Notes under the pieces: model-generated
What the model saw: the letters and a program-made list of their open reading frames with translations, nothing else
Told to the model about the DNA's origin: nothing
Database searches by the model: none
Program-made: the position numbers and the translations under genes
DNA from: Thraustochytrium sp. TN22
Taxonomy: Eukaryota > Sar > Bigyra > Thraustochytrida > Thraustochytriidae
Assembly: GCA_013306675.1 (NCBI GenBank)
Contig: JABLUY010000175.1
Location: 1-64,000, forward strand
Length of the DNA stretch: 64,000 bases
Direction: 5' to 3'
Shown here: positions 17,397 through 25,923 of the stretch, piece by piece
How positions within the stretch are numbered: position 1 is the stretch's first letter
Layout of the letters: each line of letters begins with the position of its first letter

Positions 17397-18107
17397 ATGG
17401 TACCACCTCACCGCGACGACGGGGCGAGGAATGGTTGGATGAGCGAATTCCGCTGCCGTCGCTCCCTGACTTCTCGCGTGTCCAAACTTCGCTCGAAGCG
17501 ATTCAAAGGTGCTTGCGGTCTCGCAGTGCTCGCTCGGCGAGCTCAGAGAGTCCCCGTCATGCAAGCTCAGCGCTTCCAGCCGCGCGCTCGCTGCGCTGCT
17601 GTGACTGGGCCGAGGGCCGCGCGAGCCAGACTCCCCGGGGCCCTTTCGCTTGGCGTGTCCTTTCCCTCATCACAGTCGGCCACAACTCGGAGTCCGAGCT
17701 GCTCCCCGGGCTTCTCCCTCCAAGTCCAAAGGGTTCCGCACGTGCTTTGCTGGCTTCCCCGGCTCCTGTTCTCGCTGCAGTGGTGGTGTTTTCTCTCCTT
17801 GTTCTGCTGTTGTTTGTTCGCTGCAGTCTTCTTGGCAAGACACGTGGCATCTATCGTTCTGGTTCTGCGCCAGATTACCTTTCCGCAACTGCAGATCATG
17901 GACCCGTCCGCTCACCTCTTGAAGCCTCACCAATCTTTAAGTATGGCAGACAACTTTCGTGGCGGTTCTGTGCCATGCAGTGGTACCATCAACATTCGGC
18001 TCAAGAACAGAACGGTCGCGTGGCCAGCCAACAATGATGCCAATGCGGTCGCGGTCGCCGTGGCGGTACCGGTCAAGGCGGAGGTCAAGGGGCGCCATGA
18101 AAAGTAG
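17397..18107 (+). pseudogene. chimeric relative of the two-transmembrane family
   Basis: An ATG-initiated open frame of 236 codons. Its first 50 codons overlap the 3' flank of the right duplicated gene and resemble nothing else, so they are probably not ancestral coding sequence. The C-terminal third is clearly family-like: a long hydrophobic stretch, then TFPQLQIMDPS, INIRLKNRTVAWPANN and a VKAEVKGRHEK end. The intact neighbour has TLSQLQIRYPAL, IRIRPRNDAVAWPVN and a similar charged tail. It is most likely a truncated copy whose 5' end was replaced during the local rearrangements. It could still be expressed from an unknown upstream promoter. Confidence 0.5.
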
Positions 18108-18171
18108 CGGGCGCAACTCCCGTACTGCCCACACGCGTGGGCGCCAAACATCAGCGCGCGCTTGCGCACGC

Positions 18172-18281
18172 CACGACCACGCTCAGTTCCTCGGAGCGCG
18201 AGGTCGGCCCAGAGCTCAGGCAACGGGTGTGAGGATGGTTTTCCCGCGGCCATGGTATCATCGTTCTGATTAGATCTTAGG
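18172..18281. repeat. dispersed repeat, copy 1 (3' flank of the intact family gene)
   Basis: About 110 bases that recur at 61905-62010 in the same orientation with roughly 80 percent identity by eye. Shared blocks include cacgaccac, aggtcg.cccagagct.aggcaa and ttttcccgcggccatg. Copy 1 ends at the stop codon of the gene at 18277-18981. Confidence 0.8.
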
Positions 18282-18981
18282 GCTCCTCGACCTGGACGTT
18301 TTTGGCCGGCGTGGCCATTGTTGCTTCGATCGGGACCGCCTGAGCCATCGCAGGGGCGTCACCTGAGCCATTCACAGGCCATGCCACCGCGTCGTTCCGG
18401 GGTCTGATCCGGATCATAGCGACGTCGCGCCAGTTTGCCCTGTCGTGAATGGTGACAAAGGTGAGCGCCGGATAGCGGATTTGCAGCTGCGACAAGGTGC
18501 TGCAACCTAGAACCATCGCGCAGCTGACGGACAGAAACCGCCGGAGCATGCTTTTGCGCAAGATCACGATCACGCAGGCCAGAAGAGTCACGGAGATGCA
18601 GATCACGCCACCGGTCACCGCATTGCTTGAGTTCGACGTGCCCGCCACAATGGTAAAGGTGAGGAGGCCCACGACACATACGCACAAAAGAATGAGCGTG
18701 ATATGCCAGCGCCAGAATCTCGCGCGGAGCCTCTGCGTGCTCTCTCCATTCAGGTCGGTCAGGATCACGTGCACGATCTCATCGTACTGCTGGCGGGAAA
18801 GCCACGGGTCCGCTCGCAGCCACCTGAAGGCGACCCGCACCTTGAAGTCCGCGGCTGCAAGGCCCACAGAAAGCCGCACCGGTACGTCTGCGCGCTTATC
18901 TACGGCCGCTTTGGCCGCGCTCGCCACGTGGCTCGCCACCTGGTACGCGCCGGCGGCCAACTCGGAAGTGTTGGCTCCCAT
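18277..18981 (-). CDS. two-transmembrane lineage-specific protein, intact member
   Basis: A 234-residue protein. Residues 1-90 are soluble with RLSVGLA and WLSRQQYDEIVHVILTDL; hydrophobic segments lie near 93-114 and 121-142; a short basic and hydrophobic stretch (RKSMLRRFLSVSCAMVLGC) leads to LQIRYPALTF; the C-terminal 60 residues are soluble. The N-terminus MGANTSEL fits the N-myristoylation consensus (Gly2, Ser6), which with the helices suggests a membrane-bound protein with both ends in the cytoplasm. It aligns in order with the left and right duplicated copies (PWLSRQQYDEI against QWLTQEQFSGI; IRYPALTF against SLYPSLAF). It is the only undamaged full-length member seen here. Function unknown. 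The ATG at 18981 is chosen because the frame upstream is Arg/Ala low complexity. Confidence 0.72.
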   Translation of the reverse strand: MGANTSELAAGAYQVASHVASAAKAAVDKRADVPVRLSVGLAAADFKVRVAFRWLRADPWLSRQQYDEIVHVILTDLNGESTQRLRARFWRWHITLILLCVCVVGLLTFTIVAGTSNSSNAVTGGVICISVTLLACVIVILRKSMLRRFLSVSCAMVLGCSTLSQLQIRYPALTFVTIHDRANWRDVAMIRIRPRNDAVAWPVNGSGDAPAMAQAVPIEATMATPAKNVQVEEP

Positions 18982-20812
18982 GTTCGCCGCCGGTGGCACG
19001 CTGCTCGCGGCAGCGGAGGGGCGGGCGCGGGAGGCGGCGCAGACGTCCGTACGCAGCCCTCGCTCCGCGCTCTGCGCGCTCGCTCGCCGCTCGCCCGCTC
19101 GCCCGCCCGCCCGCCCGCTGGCGCACGGGCCCGCGTCCGCCGTAGCCGCCGAGTAAATTAAAAAGTTAGGTGCTTGCCTCTCTGTGTACAGTGCATTCGG
19201 CGCGTGCCGTCCGCTTGCGAAGGAGGGAAGGCCAGAGCTACGGCAATGGCAGCGAACGGCATTGCGCCAAAGCAATCAGTCAAGGGAACCGCCGCCTGCC
19301 AGTGCACGCGCGTGCACGCGCAGCCCTGGTACCTGGTAACTTATATAGCGTGGCAATGGCCATGTCAAGTGCACGGCGAGAGTGCCTCGGTTCACGTATT
19401 GCGCGTGTCTCACACGCGCGAGGGACGAAGAGTCTGTGCCGGAACCGCAAGGACCTCGTTTCACGCTGCTCCAGCCAGGCGCTGGATCGCAGGACGATGT
19501 CCAGCTGCAGCTCCACACAGAACTTGGGGTCGGCCATGTGTTGCATGTGTCCGACAGCCCGATGTTGTCTGCCCGTCTCGAAGACGGCCGCGGGCTGCAG
19601 CGCACGGCGTCCGCGTAGTGGGCAGTTCATTCTGCAAGCTTCGTTCAAATCGCCCGTGCACAGAGGCATCTTGGGCGCAGCCGCTTGGCGCGCCGCAGAC
19701 TGTCGAAGGACGGCAGCTCGCAAGCCCTCCACGCCAACCAGCTTGCATAATAAACAAAACCGGAAGGACGGCGTCCTGCTACGACTTGAGCGCGTCGGCG
19801 CATTGGCACTTCAAGTTGCGCTGCACTGGCACTGCATGGCGTCAGGTCAACACCAGTGGCCGTCAGCATCCCACTTGCGTTCTTGCGGCGCTTGCTTTGC
19901 GCGTACGCCGCGTACGAGCACTTGGCGAACTCTGCGTGAGGCGCCGTGCACGGCGACGCTCGGTAGCGTGGTTATCCGGAACCTGTTCGGATCGATCCTC
20001 AACTAGGCCTACCTCGCTCGCGTGCAGGAAGCAAAGCCGCGAGCAACGCTATGACTCACTCCACTCGGGCCCCCAGCCCTCGAAGGCCTAGGCTAGTAGA
20101 TCTTTCTTTCCGTCTTGGGTACTGGGTGGTACCGGTGGTAACCTGCCAAAGGAGGTCTCGTAGGCACAGCCCGCGACGCGGCGCGACGCGACTGCCGAGA
20201 CCATCTCCAGCCTGGCTGCCAGTGCTCTAGCTAGCTAGAAAGAAGCTAGGACTGCTCGAGTCTTCGCGCAAGCCTCCGAGTCGCGTCTAAGTTACGACTA
20301 CAGTGCCAGTGGTACTGCCAGTACCTGGTAGCCAGGCCCTCTCAAGGCTCTCTCGCGGCACTCGCCGACGGCGGGGGGGCAGCGTGCACCCTGCAGCGGC
20401 GTACAGGCCGGCGCGCCCAGGCGGCGAAGGAGCACGCGGCGGCACGCGCGAGGCCGCGCGCGCATCCTACCCCGATGGCGTAGACAGTGTCTACCTCTGG
20501 CCTATAGACAGTGTACTAAAATCCACCACCAACTTACCGCGGTAGCCTACAAGGAAGAAGGATCAATGATTGGCACTGTCAGAGAGTCTCGGGAAAGGCA
20601 GAGAGCACGCACGCCGGCCTGCGCGCGGCGGCGCGCGGGGCGGCGCGGCGCGGCGCGGCGCGCGCGGAGCAGAGCAAATTGCGCGCGGCGGGCCGGCCTG
20701 CGCGCGGGGCGCGCTAGGCAGGGCGGCGCGGCTGCAGAGGGGGAGCAGGCCGCTTCCGGGACAGGGAGCAGGCGCGCGGGGACTCGGGAGCAGCGGGACG
20801 GAGACCAGCACG
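18982..20812. other. gene-free 1.8-kb region
   Basis: Open frames of 80-300 codons occur on both strands between 19170 and 20091, but none has a recognisable motif and they overlap one another in opposite directions, so no gene is called. A short ctag run lies at 20228-20237. The last 200 bases are GC-rich and are probably the promoter of the BioD-like gene. A clustered-cgcc stretch at 19080-19125 belongs to the 5' side of the 18277-18981 gene. Confidence 0.5.
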
Positions 20813-21631
20813 ATGCGGCGCGCCATCTTCGTGGCGGCCTCGTCGCAGCACACGGGCAAGACGTGCACGAGCTCGGGGCTCGTGCGCTCGCTCCAGTCGG
20901 TCTTCAAGCGCGTGGGCTACATTAAGCCCGTCGGCCAGAAGAGCATCGAGGTGCAGGCCGCCGATGGCGTGCGCAGCGTAGACAAGGACGCGCCCATCTT
21001 CAAGGAGCTCCTCGGCTGCCACTCGGACTACAGCGACATGAGCCCCGTGCTCATCAAGAAGGGCTACACCAAGGCCGCGCTCGAGGGCCGCGTCAACCCC
21101 TCGGACGAGCTGCTCCGCATCGAGAACGCCTTCGCGCGCGTGCACGACGCGCACGAGTTCACCGTCGTCGAGGGCACGGGCCACTGCGGCGTTGGCGCCT
21201 CGGTCGGCCTCAGTAACGCGCGCGTCGCGCGCACGCTCGGCGTGCCCATCGTGCTCGTGCTCAACGGCGGCATCGGCAACACGCTCGACCAGTTCTTCCT
21301 CAACAACGGCTTTTGCAACATGGAGGGCACCTCTGTGCGCGGCGTCATCATCAACAAGGTGCGCCCCGACAAGATGGACGAGATCCGCCACTACACGCAG
21401 CGCACGCTCGAGCAGTACTGCGACGTCCAGGTGCTCGGCTGCATCCCAGACCTCGAGGACCTCGGCTCGCGCGTGCACAAGCTGCGCCCCGAGGACATTG
21501 AGCGCACAGCCGTCGTCGCTGATCACTACGCCTCGCACATTGACATTGACACGCTGCTCGACGTTGTCGACCAGCACAACTCCACCCTGCAGATTGCCCA
21601 GCGCATGGGCTCGGCGGCCGCGTCCAAGTGA
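20813..21631 (+). CDS. BioD/phosphotransacetylase-N-like P-loop ATPase (AAA_26 family)
   Basis: A 272-residue soluble protein starting directly with a P-loop: FVAASSQHTGKTCTSSGL (residues 6-23). The switch/Walker-B region is VVEGTGHCGVGASVGLSNARVA (about 119-140), and the nucleotide-binding sheet continues with PIVLVLNGGIGNTLDQFFLN and GVIINKVRPDK. This is the dethiobiotin synthetase-like fold (AAA_26, PF13500) found in BioD, in the N-terminal part of long phosphate acetyltransferases and in cobyrinate synthases. It lacks the acetyltransferase catalytic domain, so it is a stand-alone ATPase-like protein; the substrate is unknown. The ATG at 20813 is used because the frame upstream is low complexity and the fold begins at once. 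The family is mainly bacterial and archaeal, so an old transfer is possible. Confidence 0.82.
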   Translation: MRRAIFVAASSQHTGKTCTSSGLVRSLQSVFKRVGYIKPVGQKSIEVQAADGVRSVDKDAPIFKELLGCHSDYSDMSPVLIKKGYTKAALEGRVNPSDELLRIENAFARVHDAHEFTVVEGTGHCGVGASVGLSNARVARTLGVPIVLVLNGGIGNTLDQFFLNNGFCNMEGTSVRGVIINKVRPDKMDEIRHYTQRTLEQYCDVQVLGCIPDLEDLGSRVHKLRPEDIERTAVVADHYASHIDIDTLLDVVDQHNSTLQIAQRMGSAAASK

Positions 21632-21819
21632 ATTGTGCGCGCCTCGCCCCCCCTCTCCTTCTTTCGTTCTGTGACCAACCCCTCTCAATCCTCTGTGACC
21701 CAACTCGAAGCTGGGCCCCAGCTTCTGACTCATGTACAAACCAAATGCGTACGTGGTACAAAACAATCCGATCTCTGTGTGTGTTTCGACTGAATGAATG
21801 CCTCTGGGCGGACTGGCTT

Positions 21820-22047
21820 CTTGACCGACCTCGCTCGATGTTTGCTTGCTTGGCGCACATCACCTTGCCTTGCTGTGACAGGCTGTTGATCACACTTGGC
21901 TCGCTTGCTGGGCGCACATCGCCTTGCCTTGCTGTGACAGGCTGTTGATCACACACTTGGCTCGCCTACTTGCCGCTCTTCTCTTTCCTTCTGCAGGCAA
22001 GCGCCACGCTTCTTGGCCGACCTCGATGTTTGCTTGTTTGCTTGCTG

Positions 22048-22104
<57 letters not shown>

Positions 22105-22180
22105 GCCTCTCGCGGTGGAACATCGCCTTGCCTTGCTGTGACAAGCTGTTGGATCACACTTGGCTCGCTTGCTTGCCGCT
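21820..22180. repeat. minisatellite with a 59-bp unit and a (TTGC)n expansion
   Basis: A 59-bp unit starts at 21853 and again at 21912 (gcgcacatc.ccttgccttgc), with a diverged third copy at about 22119-22180. The segment before it (gaccgacctcg..atgtttgcttg) is also repeated at about 22016-22045. The ttgc/gctt array runs from about 22027 to 22103 (some 19 units). The block lies between two convergent genes and shows no gene. Confidence 0.85.
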
Positions 22181-22192
22181 CCTTCCCCCACT

Positions 22193-23596
22193 TCAGCAGC
22201 TCAGCCCCAACTTGCAGCCGTCTGCCTGCAAGGCGCCACGCTCAACCGCCACCAAATGCACCACCTCTGGACGCGAGGACTTGTTTGCTTCCGACTCGCC
22301 AAGACGAGCGCTGACCACTTCGCGGGCGCGCGCTACAGCGGCCGGGGCCAACACAGGTCGCAGCACCTCCCACAGCAGCTCGTCCTCGTCCTCATCCTCC
22401 TCTTCGTCCTCATCCTCCTCTTCGTCCTCCCCCTCCTTTTCGTCCTTCTTGTCAGGCAGCGCCGCAGCGCGGCGCGCAGATGCCAGCGTCTGTACATGCG
22501 CAGCCTCCGAGGACGGCGGCCACGAGCCGGCCGAAAGCGCGTCCAGGGCGGCGCTCAGCAGGACCGCGACGCAATCTGTGCCATCAAGACGAGCCTTCTT
22601 GCTGCCAAGCGCAGCGTGCTTGGTCTGCGCGCAGTGCGCGGACACCTTGGTCAAGGTCTCAGCGTCCAGCGCAGCCACGGCGCACGCCACGCGCAGCTCC
22701 GTCACGCCAGCCGTGGAAGCGCCAAGCTCAATCGTCAGCTCGTCCTCCAGGCCGTCCCAGGAGCTCTCGGCGAGCACACCGGCGCGCTTCAGGAGGGCCT
22801 GCGCCTCCTTGCCCAGGCCGACAGCGCCCGTAGACACGCTCACCACCTCGCGCAGAGCGGCCCGCGGCAGCACAAACCCGCAGCGGTACAGGAGCTCGGC
22901 GGTCGACACCTCGTCGCCGTACGCCTGCGTGAGCTCCTCGCCCGCCTCGATGCGCCGCAGCGCGCGGCCCACCACCTCGTCGCTGTCCTCGTCCTCGTCG
23001 AATTCCACGTTCGGCTCGTTCGTGTCGCTGCAGTTGAGCATGTACACAAAGGGCACCACCGCGCCGCCAAAGAACGGGTTCAAATGCGACATAATGACGC
23101 CGCACGCGCGCGCGAACTCCTGCTCGTCCAGGTCCTTGCGCTCCAGCGCCGTCCACTCCTCGCGCAGGCGCTCCAGCTTGCGCCGGACCGGCGCCTCCAG
23201 CTCCGTGCCGCGCACCTGCGCCGCCGCATCGGCCCACAGCCACGGCAGGTCCTCGTACGAGGCCGGCTCCGGCAGGGTGCGCCAGAGCGGCGCCCACGCC
23301 GACGCCTCGCCCTTGGCGCGCTCCTCCAGCAACAGGACCGCCTTGTCCACCTGCGAGTCGCGGGTCTCCACGGCGTCCTCGGCCTCCTCCTCCTCCTCGG
23401 CCTCCTTGGCACCAAAGGCCGCCTTGCGCGGCACACGAAAGAGCTCCTCGCCCTCGTCCACCGCGGCGGAGGCCACCACGCCGAAGCCGTGCACCACGCC
23501 CTCGGTCGTCATGCGCACCTTGTCGCGCGCCCAGTACGCGCCGCGCGCCAGCAGCCAGGCCTCCAGCGCCTCCACGGCGCCGCCTTCGCTCGCCAT
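22193..23596 (-). CDS. SET-domain protein lysine methyltransferase (SETD6/RKM/LSMT type)
   Basis: A 467-residue protein. The start GVVHGFGVVASAAVDEGEELFRVPRKAAF is the first SET motif (G.G..A....GE.L..IP). Residues around 185-195 (FVYMLNCSDTNEPN) match the family's 'DMLNHs..pN' motif, and RIEAGEELTQAYGDEVSTAELLYRCGFV is the closing SET motif with the catalytic-pocket tyrosine (YGD). The C-terminal 200 residues fit the substrate-binding half of Rubisco LSMT-like enzymes and contain an acidic run near residue 385. The histidine of the NH motif is replaced by Cys189. The family methylates ribosomal proteins, elongation factors or histone variants. It shares a 289-bp promoter with PNO1, which suggests a ribosome-linked role. 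Start ATG 23596 lies just before the first motif. Confidence 0.83.
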   Translation of the reverse strand: MASEGGAVEALEAWLLARGAYWARDKVRMTTEGVVHGFGVVASAAVDEGEELFRVPRKAAFGAKEAEEEEEAEDAVETRDSQVDKAVLLLEERAKGEASAWAPLWRTLPEPASYEDLPWLWADAAAQVRGTELEAPVRRKLERLREEWTALERKDLDEQEFARACGVIMSHLNPFFGGAVVPFVYMLNCSDTNEPNVEFDEDEDSDEVVGRALRRIEAGEELTQAYGDEVSTAELLYRCGFVLPRAALREVVSVSTGAVGLGKEAQALLKRAGVLAESSWDGLEDELTIELGASTAGVTELRVACAVAALDAETLTKVSAHCAQTKHAALGSKKARLDGTDCVAVLLSAALDALSAGSWPPSSEAAHVQTLASARRAAALPDKKDEKEGEDEEEDEDEEEDEDEDELLWEVLRPVLAPAAVARAREVVSARLGESEANKSSRPEVVHLVAVERGALQADGCKLGLSC

Positions 23597-23853
23597 TCTC
23601 TGCAGCGCCCAGTCAGCCTCGGCCTCGCCTTCTTTTCTGCTGCCTGCCTGGGTTTGTTTGCCCTGCGCCTCTGGCCTCTGGCCTCCGACTTTGATCGTCG
23701 AGGCCGCTGGCACCACCATCGTTGGTCCTCGGCGGAGCCCGCACGCGCCGGGAACGCGGGGCGCGCGGCGGGTGGTGGCGGCGGCCGCAGAACCGAAGTC
23801 TCGCTCTCGCTCTCGCTCTCGCGCGCGCGGCAGGGAGCGGCGCGGCGCGGCGC

Positions 23854-23885
<32 letters not shown>
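23597..23885. promoter_or_regulatory. shared divergent promoter of the SET gene and PNO1
   Basis: 289 bases between the two start codons. It holds a tctcgc repeat (about 23799-23822) and a (CAG)n run of about ten units (23855-23885) that ends at the PNO1 ATG. The CAG run is thus probably in the PNO1 5' leader. Confidence 0.55.
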
Positions 23886-23887
<2 letters not shown>

Positions 23888-24584
23888 GGAGGTGGACGCC
23901 GGCGCCGTGATGGCGAACGCGGCGGAGGCCGCTGCCATGGCGGGCGCCGAGGAGGACGCGCTCATGGAGGACGACACCCCCCTGGACACGAGCACCATCG
24001 AGTTCGCGCCGCTGCGCGCGGAGCAGATGAACGGCGGCAAGACGCAGTTCCGCCGCGTGCGCATCCCGCCGCACCGCTTCGCGCCGCTGCAAAAGAACTG
24101 GGAGAACATCCTCACCCCGCTCGTCGAGCACATGAAGCTGCACGTTCGCTTCAACCCCAAGGCGCGCGCCGTCGAGATGAAGACCAGCCCCGAGACTGAG
24201 GACCCCGGCGCGCTTGCTCGCGGCGCTGACTTCGTCCAGGCCTTCGCCATGGGCTTCGACGTCCAGGACGCCGTCGCCCTCCTCCGTCTCGAGGACCTCT
24301 TCGTGGACAGCTTCGAGGTCAAGGATGTCAAGACCCTCACCGGCGACCATCTCTCCCGCGCCATCGGCCGTATCGCCGGTCAGGGCGGTAAGACCAAGTA
24401 CGCCATTGAGAACGCCACGCGCACGCGTATCGTCGTCGCCGACCAGCGCATCCACATCCTCGGCTCCTTTCAGAACATCAAGATCGCTCGTGACGCTGTC
24501 TGCAAGCTCATTCTCGGCGCCCCCCCTGGCAAGGTCTACAACCAGATGCGCACCGTTGCCAGTCGCATGAACGAGCGCTTCTGA
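23886..24584 (+). CDS. PNO1: PNO1/Dim2, KH-domain small-subunit ribosome assembly factor
   Basis: A 232-residue protein matching PNO1 (yeast Dim2/Pno1) along its whole length. It has an acidic N-terminus, then RVRIPPHRFAPLQKNWENI, a degenerate first KH domain, RLEDLFVDSFEVKDVKTL, and the second KH domain DHLSRAIGRIAGQGGKTKYA with the GxxG-type loop. It ends IHILGSFQNIKIARDAVCKLILG and ASRMNERF. Pno1 binds the 3' end of 18S pre-rRNA, recruits the endonuclease Nob1 and the methyltransferase Dim1, and leaves the pre-40S particle late in maturation. Length is close to the human protein (252). The ATG follows a CAG run, an unusual leader. The gene diverges from the SET methyltransferase gene. Confidence 0.97.
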
Positions 24585-24708
24585 GCGACCATGCGCTTTT
24601 GATCGACCATGCGCTTCTGAGCGACCAAGTGCTTTCGCGCGACCATGCGCTTCTGATCGACCATGTCCACGCGACGACGCGCTCGCGCATCTCTGTGTGT
24701 GTATTAGA

Positions 24709-24757
<49 letters not shown>

Positions 24758-25014
24758 ATCTGCTGTCGCGGAGCCCTGCCACGCGGCTTCCTTCTCGTTT
24801 TTAGGAAAAGTAATCTTTCATGAGTGATGATGTGGTCCGCCTCCTGTCGACAAAACAAAAAGTCTTGCCGGTCTTTGCACAGCTCCTAGAAAAGTCAGGC
24901 TCTGAGGCAGATGTTTTCAGCCCCAATCTCTTTCCATGACATTCACTGCGATCTTGACTGCTTCACTGCGATCTTGACTGCTTCTCTCGACTTGACTGCT
25001 TCTCTCGACTTGAC
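24585..25014. repeat. short tandem repeats and a (GA)n tract downstream of PNO1
   Basis: From the PNO1 stop, four to five diverged units of about 20 bases (gaccatgcgcttctgatc) run to about 24667. A 41-base (GA)n tract lies at 24713-24753. A second tandem set based on tcttgactgcttc runs from about 24950 to 25020. No gene is seen. Confidence 0.8.
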
Positions 25015-25626
25015 TCACTGGCGCGTCGACTCGCGTGTCAGCAGCATGCGCTGCAGAACGGAGTTATACGCTTCCTGCTGAGCAAGCGCTTCACGCAGCG
25101 CCTTCACCACCTGCTCCTGTCCTTCCAGGCTGCGCCTGGCGCTTTCCAGGCTCGCAGCAAGCGCGCTGCGACTCTCGTCCGAGCAAGTCCCGGTTGGCGA
25201 CGCCTTCTGCTGCATCTCGCTAGTTTGGCCCTGCGTCTCCTTGCTCGTCACCAGCTGCTCGTTCATGGCCACCAGCACCCCGTTCGTCTCCCTCAGAAGC
25301 GCGTTGTCCTCCACGAGGAAGCCGTTCGACCTTTGCAGTTTTTCGTTCAACGCTGTCAGCAACGCATTCGCCTTGCGCCAGAAGGACAAGGTCTCAACAA
25401 CCAGCTCCGCGTGCTTGAAAGCCTCTGCTCGCGAGCACTCGCGATCCTTTGTGAGTTGCTCGACTTCCAACTCGAGCTGCTTGATCCTCTTGGTCTGCGT
25501 TGATCCACGCGAAGAGTTCACCGAGGCTGTACGGCGCTTGCCGGACTTGCCTGCACGGCTCGCTTGCTTGACGTTGCCGCTGTTCTCATTCTCGTCCGCC
25601 TTGTGGCTTCGCGACGTCGAGCTCAT
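25015..25626 (-). CDS. small coiled-coil protein of unknown function
   Basis: A 203-residue protein with a basic, Ser/Lys-rich N-terminus (about 1-45), then a heptad-rich helix (KRIKQLELEVEQLTKDREC, continuing to about residue 120), a polar gap (QTSEMQQKASPTGTCSDES) and a second helical stretch (SLESARRSLEGQEQVVKALREALAQQEAYNS). A basic patch followed by a leucine-heptad helix recalls bZIP factors, but the canonical N-x-A-x-x-x-(C/S)-R signature is absent, so I do not call it a transcription factor. Codon use matches neighbouring genes. It is tail-to-tail with PNO1 across the repeat block. Confidence 0.6.
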   Translation of the reverse strand: MSSTSRSHKADENENSGNVKQASRAGKSGKRRTASVNSSRGSTQTKRIKQLELEVEQLTKDRECSRAEAFKHAELVVETLSFWRKANALLTALNEKLQRSNGFLVEDNALLRETNGVLVAMNEQLVTSKETQGQTSEMQQKASPTGTCSDESRSALAASLESARRSLEGQEQVVKALREALAQQEAYNSVLQRMLLTRESTRQ

Positions 25627-25923
25627 TCTCCTCTTGCGCGTCTGCTCTCAGGCTGAGTCTTGCGAGTTTGAAATGGATCGAATTCGAATTTGAAAAAGAA
25701 GTCCTCCTCCCTCAGGCTGGCAGTCACATGGTGTGGCGGCTGCTCTCCATCTCACGCCAAGGCCAAGGCCATCCTTGGCCTGTCATCATGGGGAGATCTC
25801 ACACGTACAAGCATATGCAGGCATGCAAGCAAGCAAGGAAGTTCGCCCAATTCGCCGCCAGCAAAAGGAAAAAAGTCCATTCCAAGCCGTCATGCTTCAA
25901 AGCGCCAGGTATCAGTGATCACA
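25627..25923. other. intergenic region
   Basis: About 300 bases between two minus-strand genes. Contains the promoter of the coiled-coil gene and the 3' flank of the PDZ-like gene. No further feature is visible. Confidence 0.5.

Larger units (their letters stand above)
16418..17549. repeat. right arm of the head-to-head inverted duplication
   Basis: Inverted counterpart of 11797-15270 without the transposon. It spans the promoter region, gene and 3' flank of the right copy. Its 1,132 bp match the transposon-free left arm (1,133 bp). Confidence 0.85.

Noticed and set aside
11797-17549. Terminal inverted repeats of one very large transposon
   Set aside because: The arms contain a complete gene with its promoter and 3' flank, and no target duplication was found at 11797 or 17549; a segmental inverted duplication explains it better.
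19170-20091. Open frames of about 280 and 300 codons on the plus strand and 150 codons on the minus strand
   Set aside because: They overlap, have no motif, are Arg/Ser/Ala-rich, and no frame is favoured by codon use.
25015-25626. bZIP transcription factor
   Set aside because: A basic patch precedes a leucine-rich helix, but the invariant Asn and Arg of the bZIP basic region are missing.
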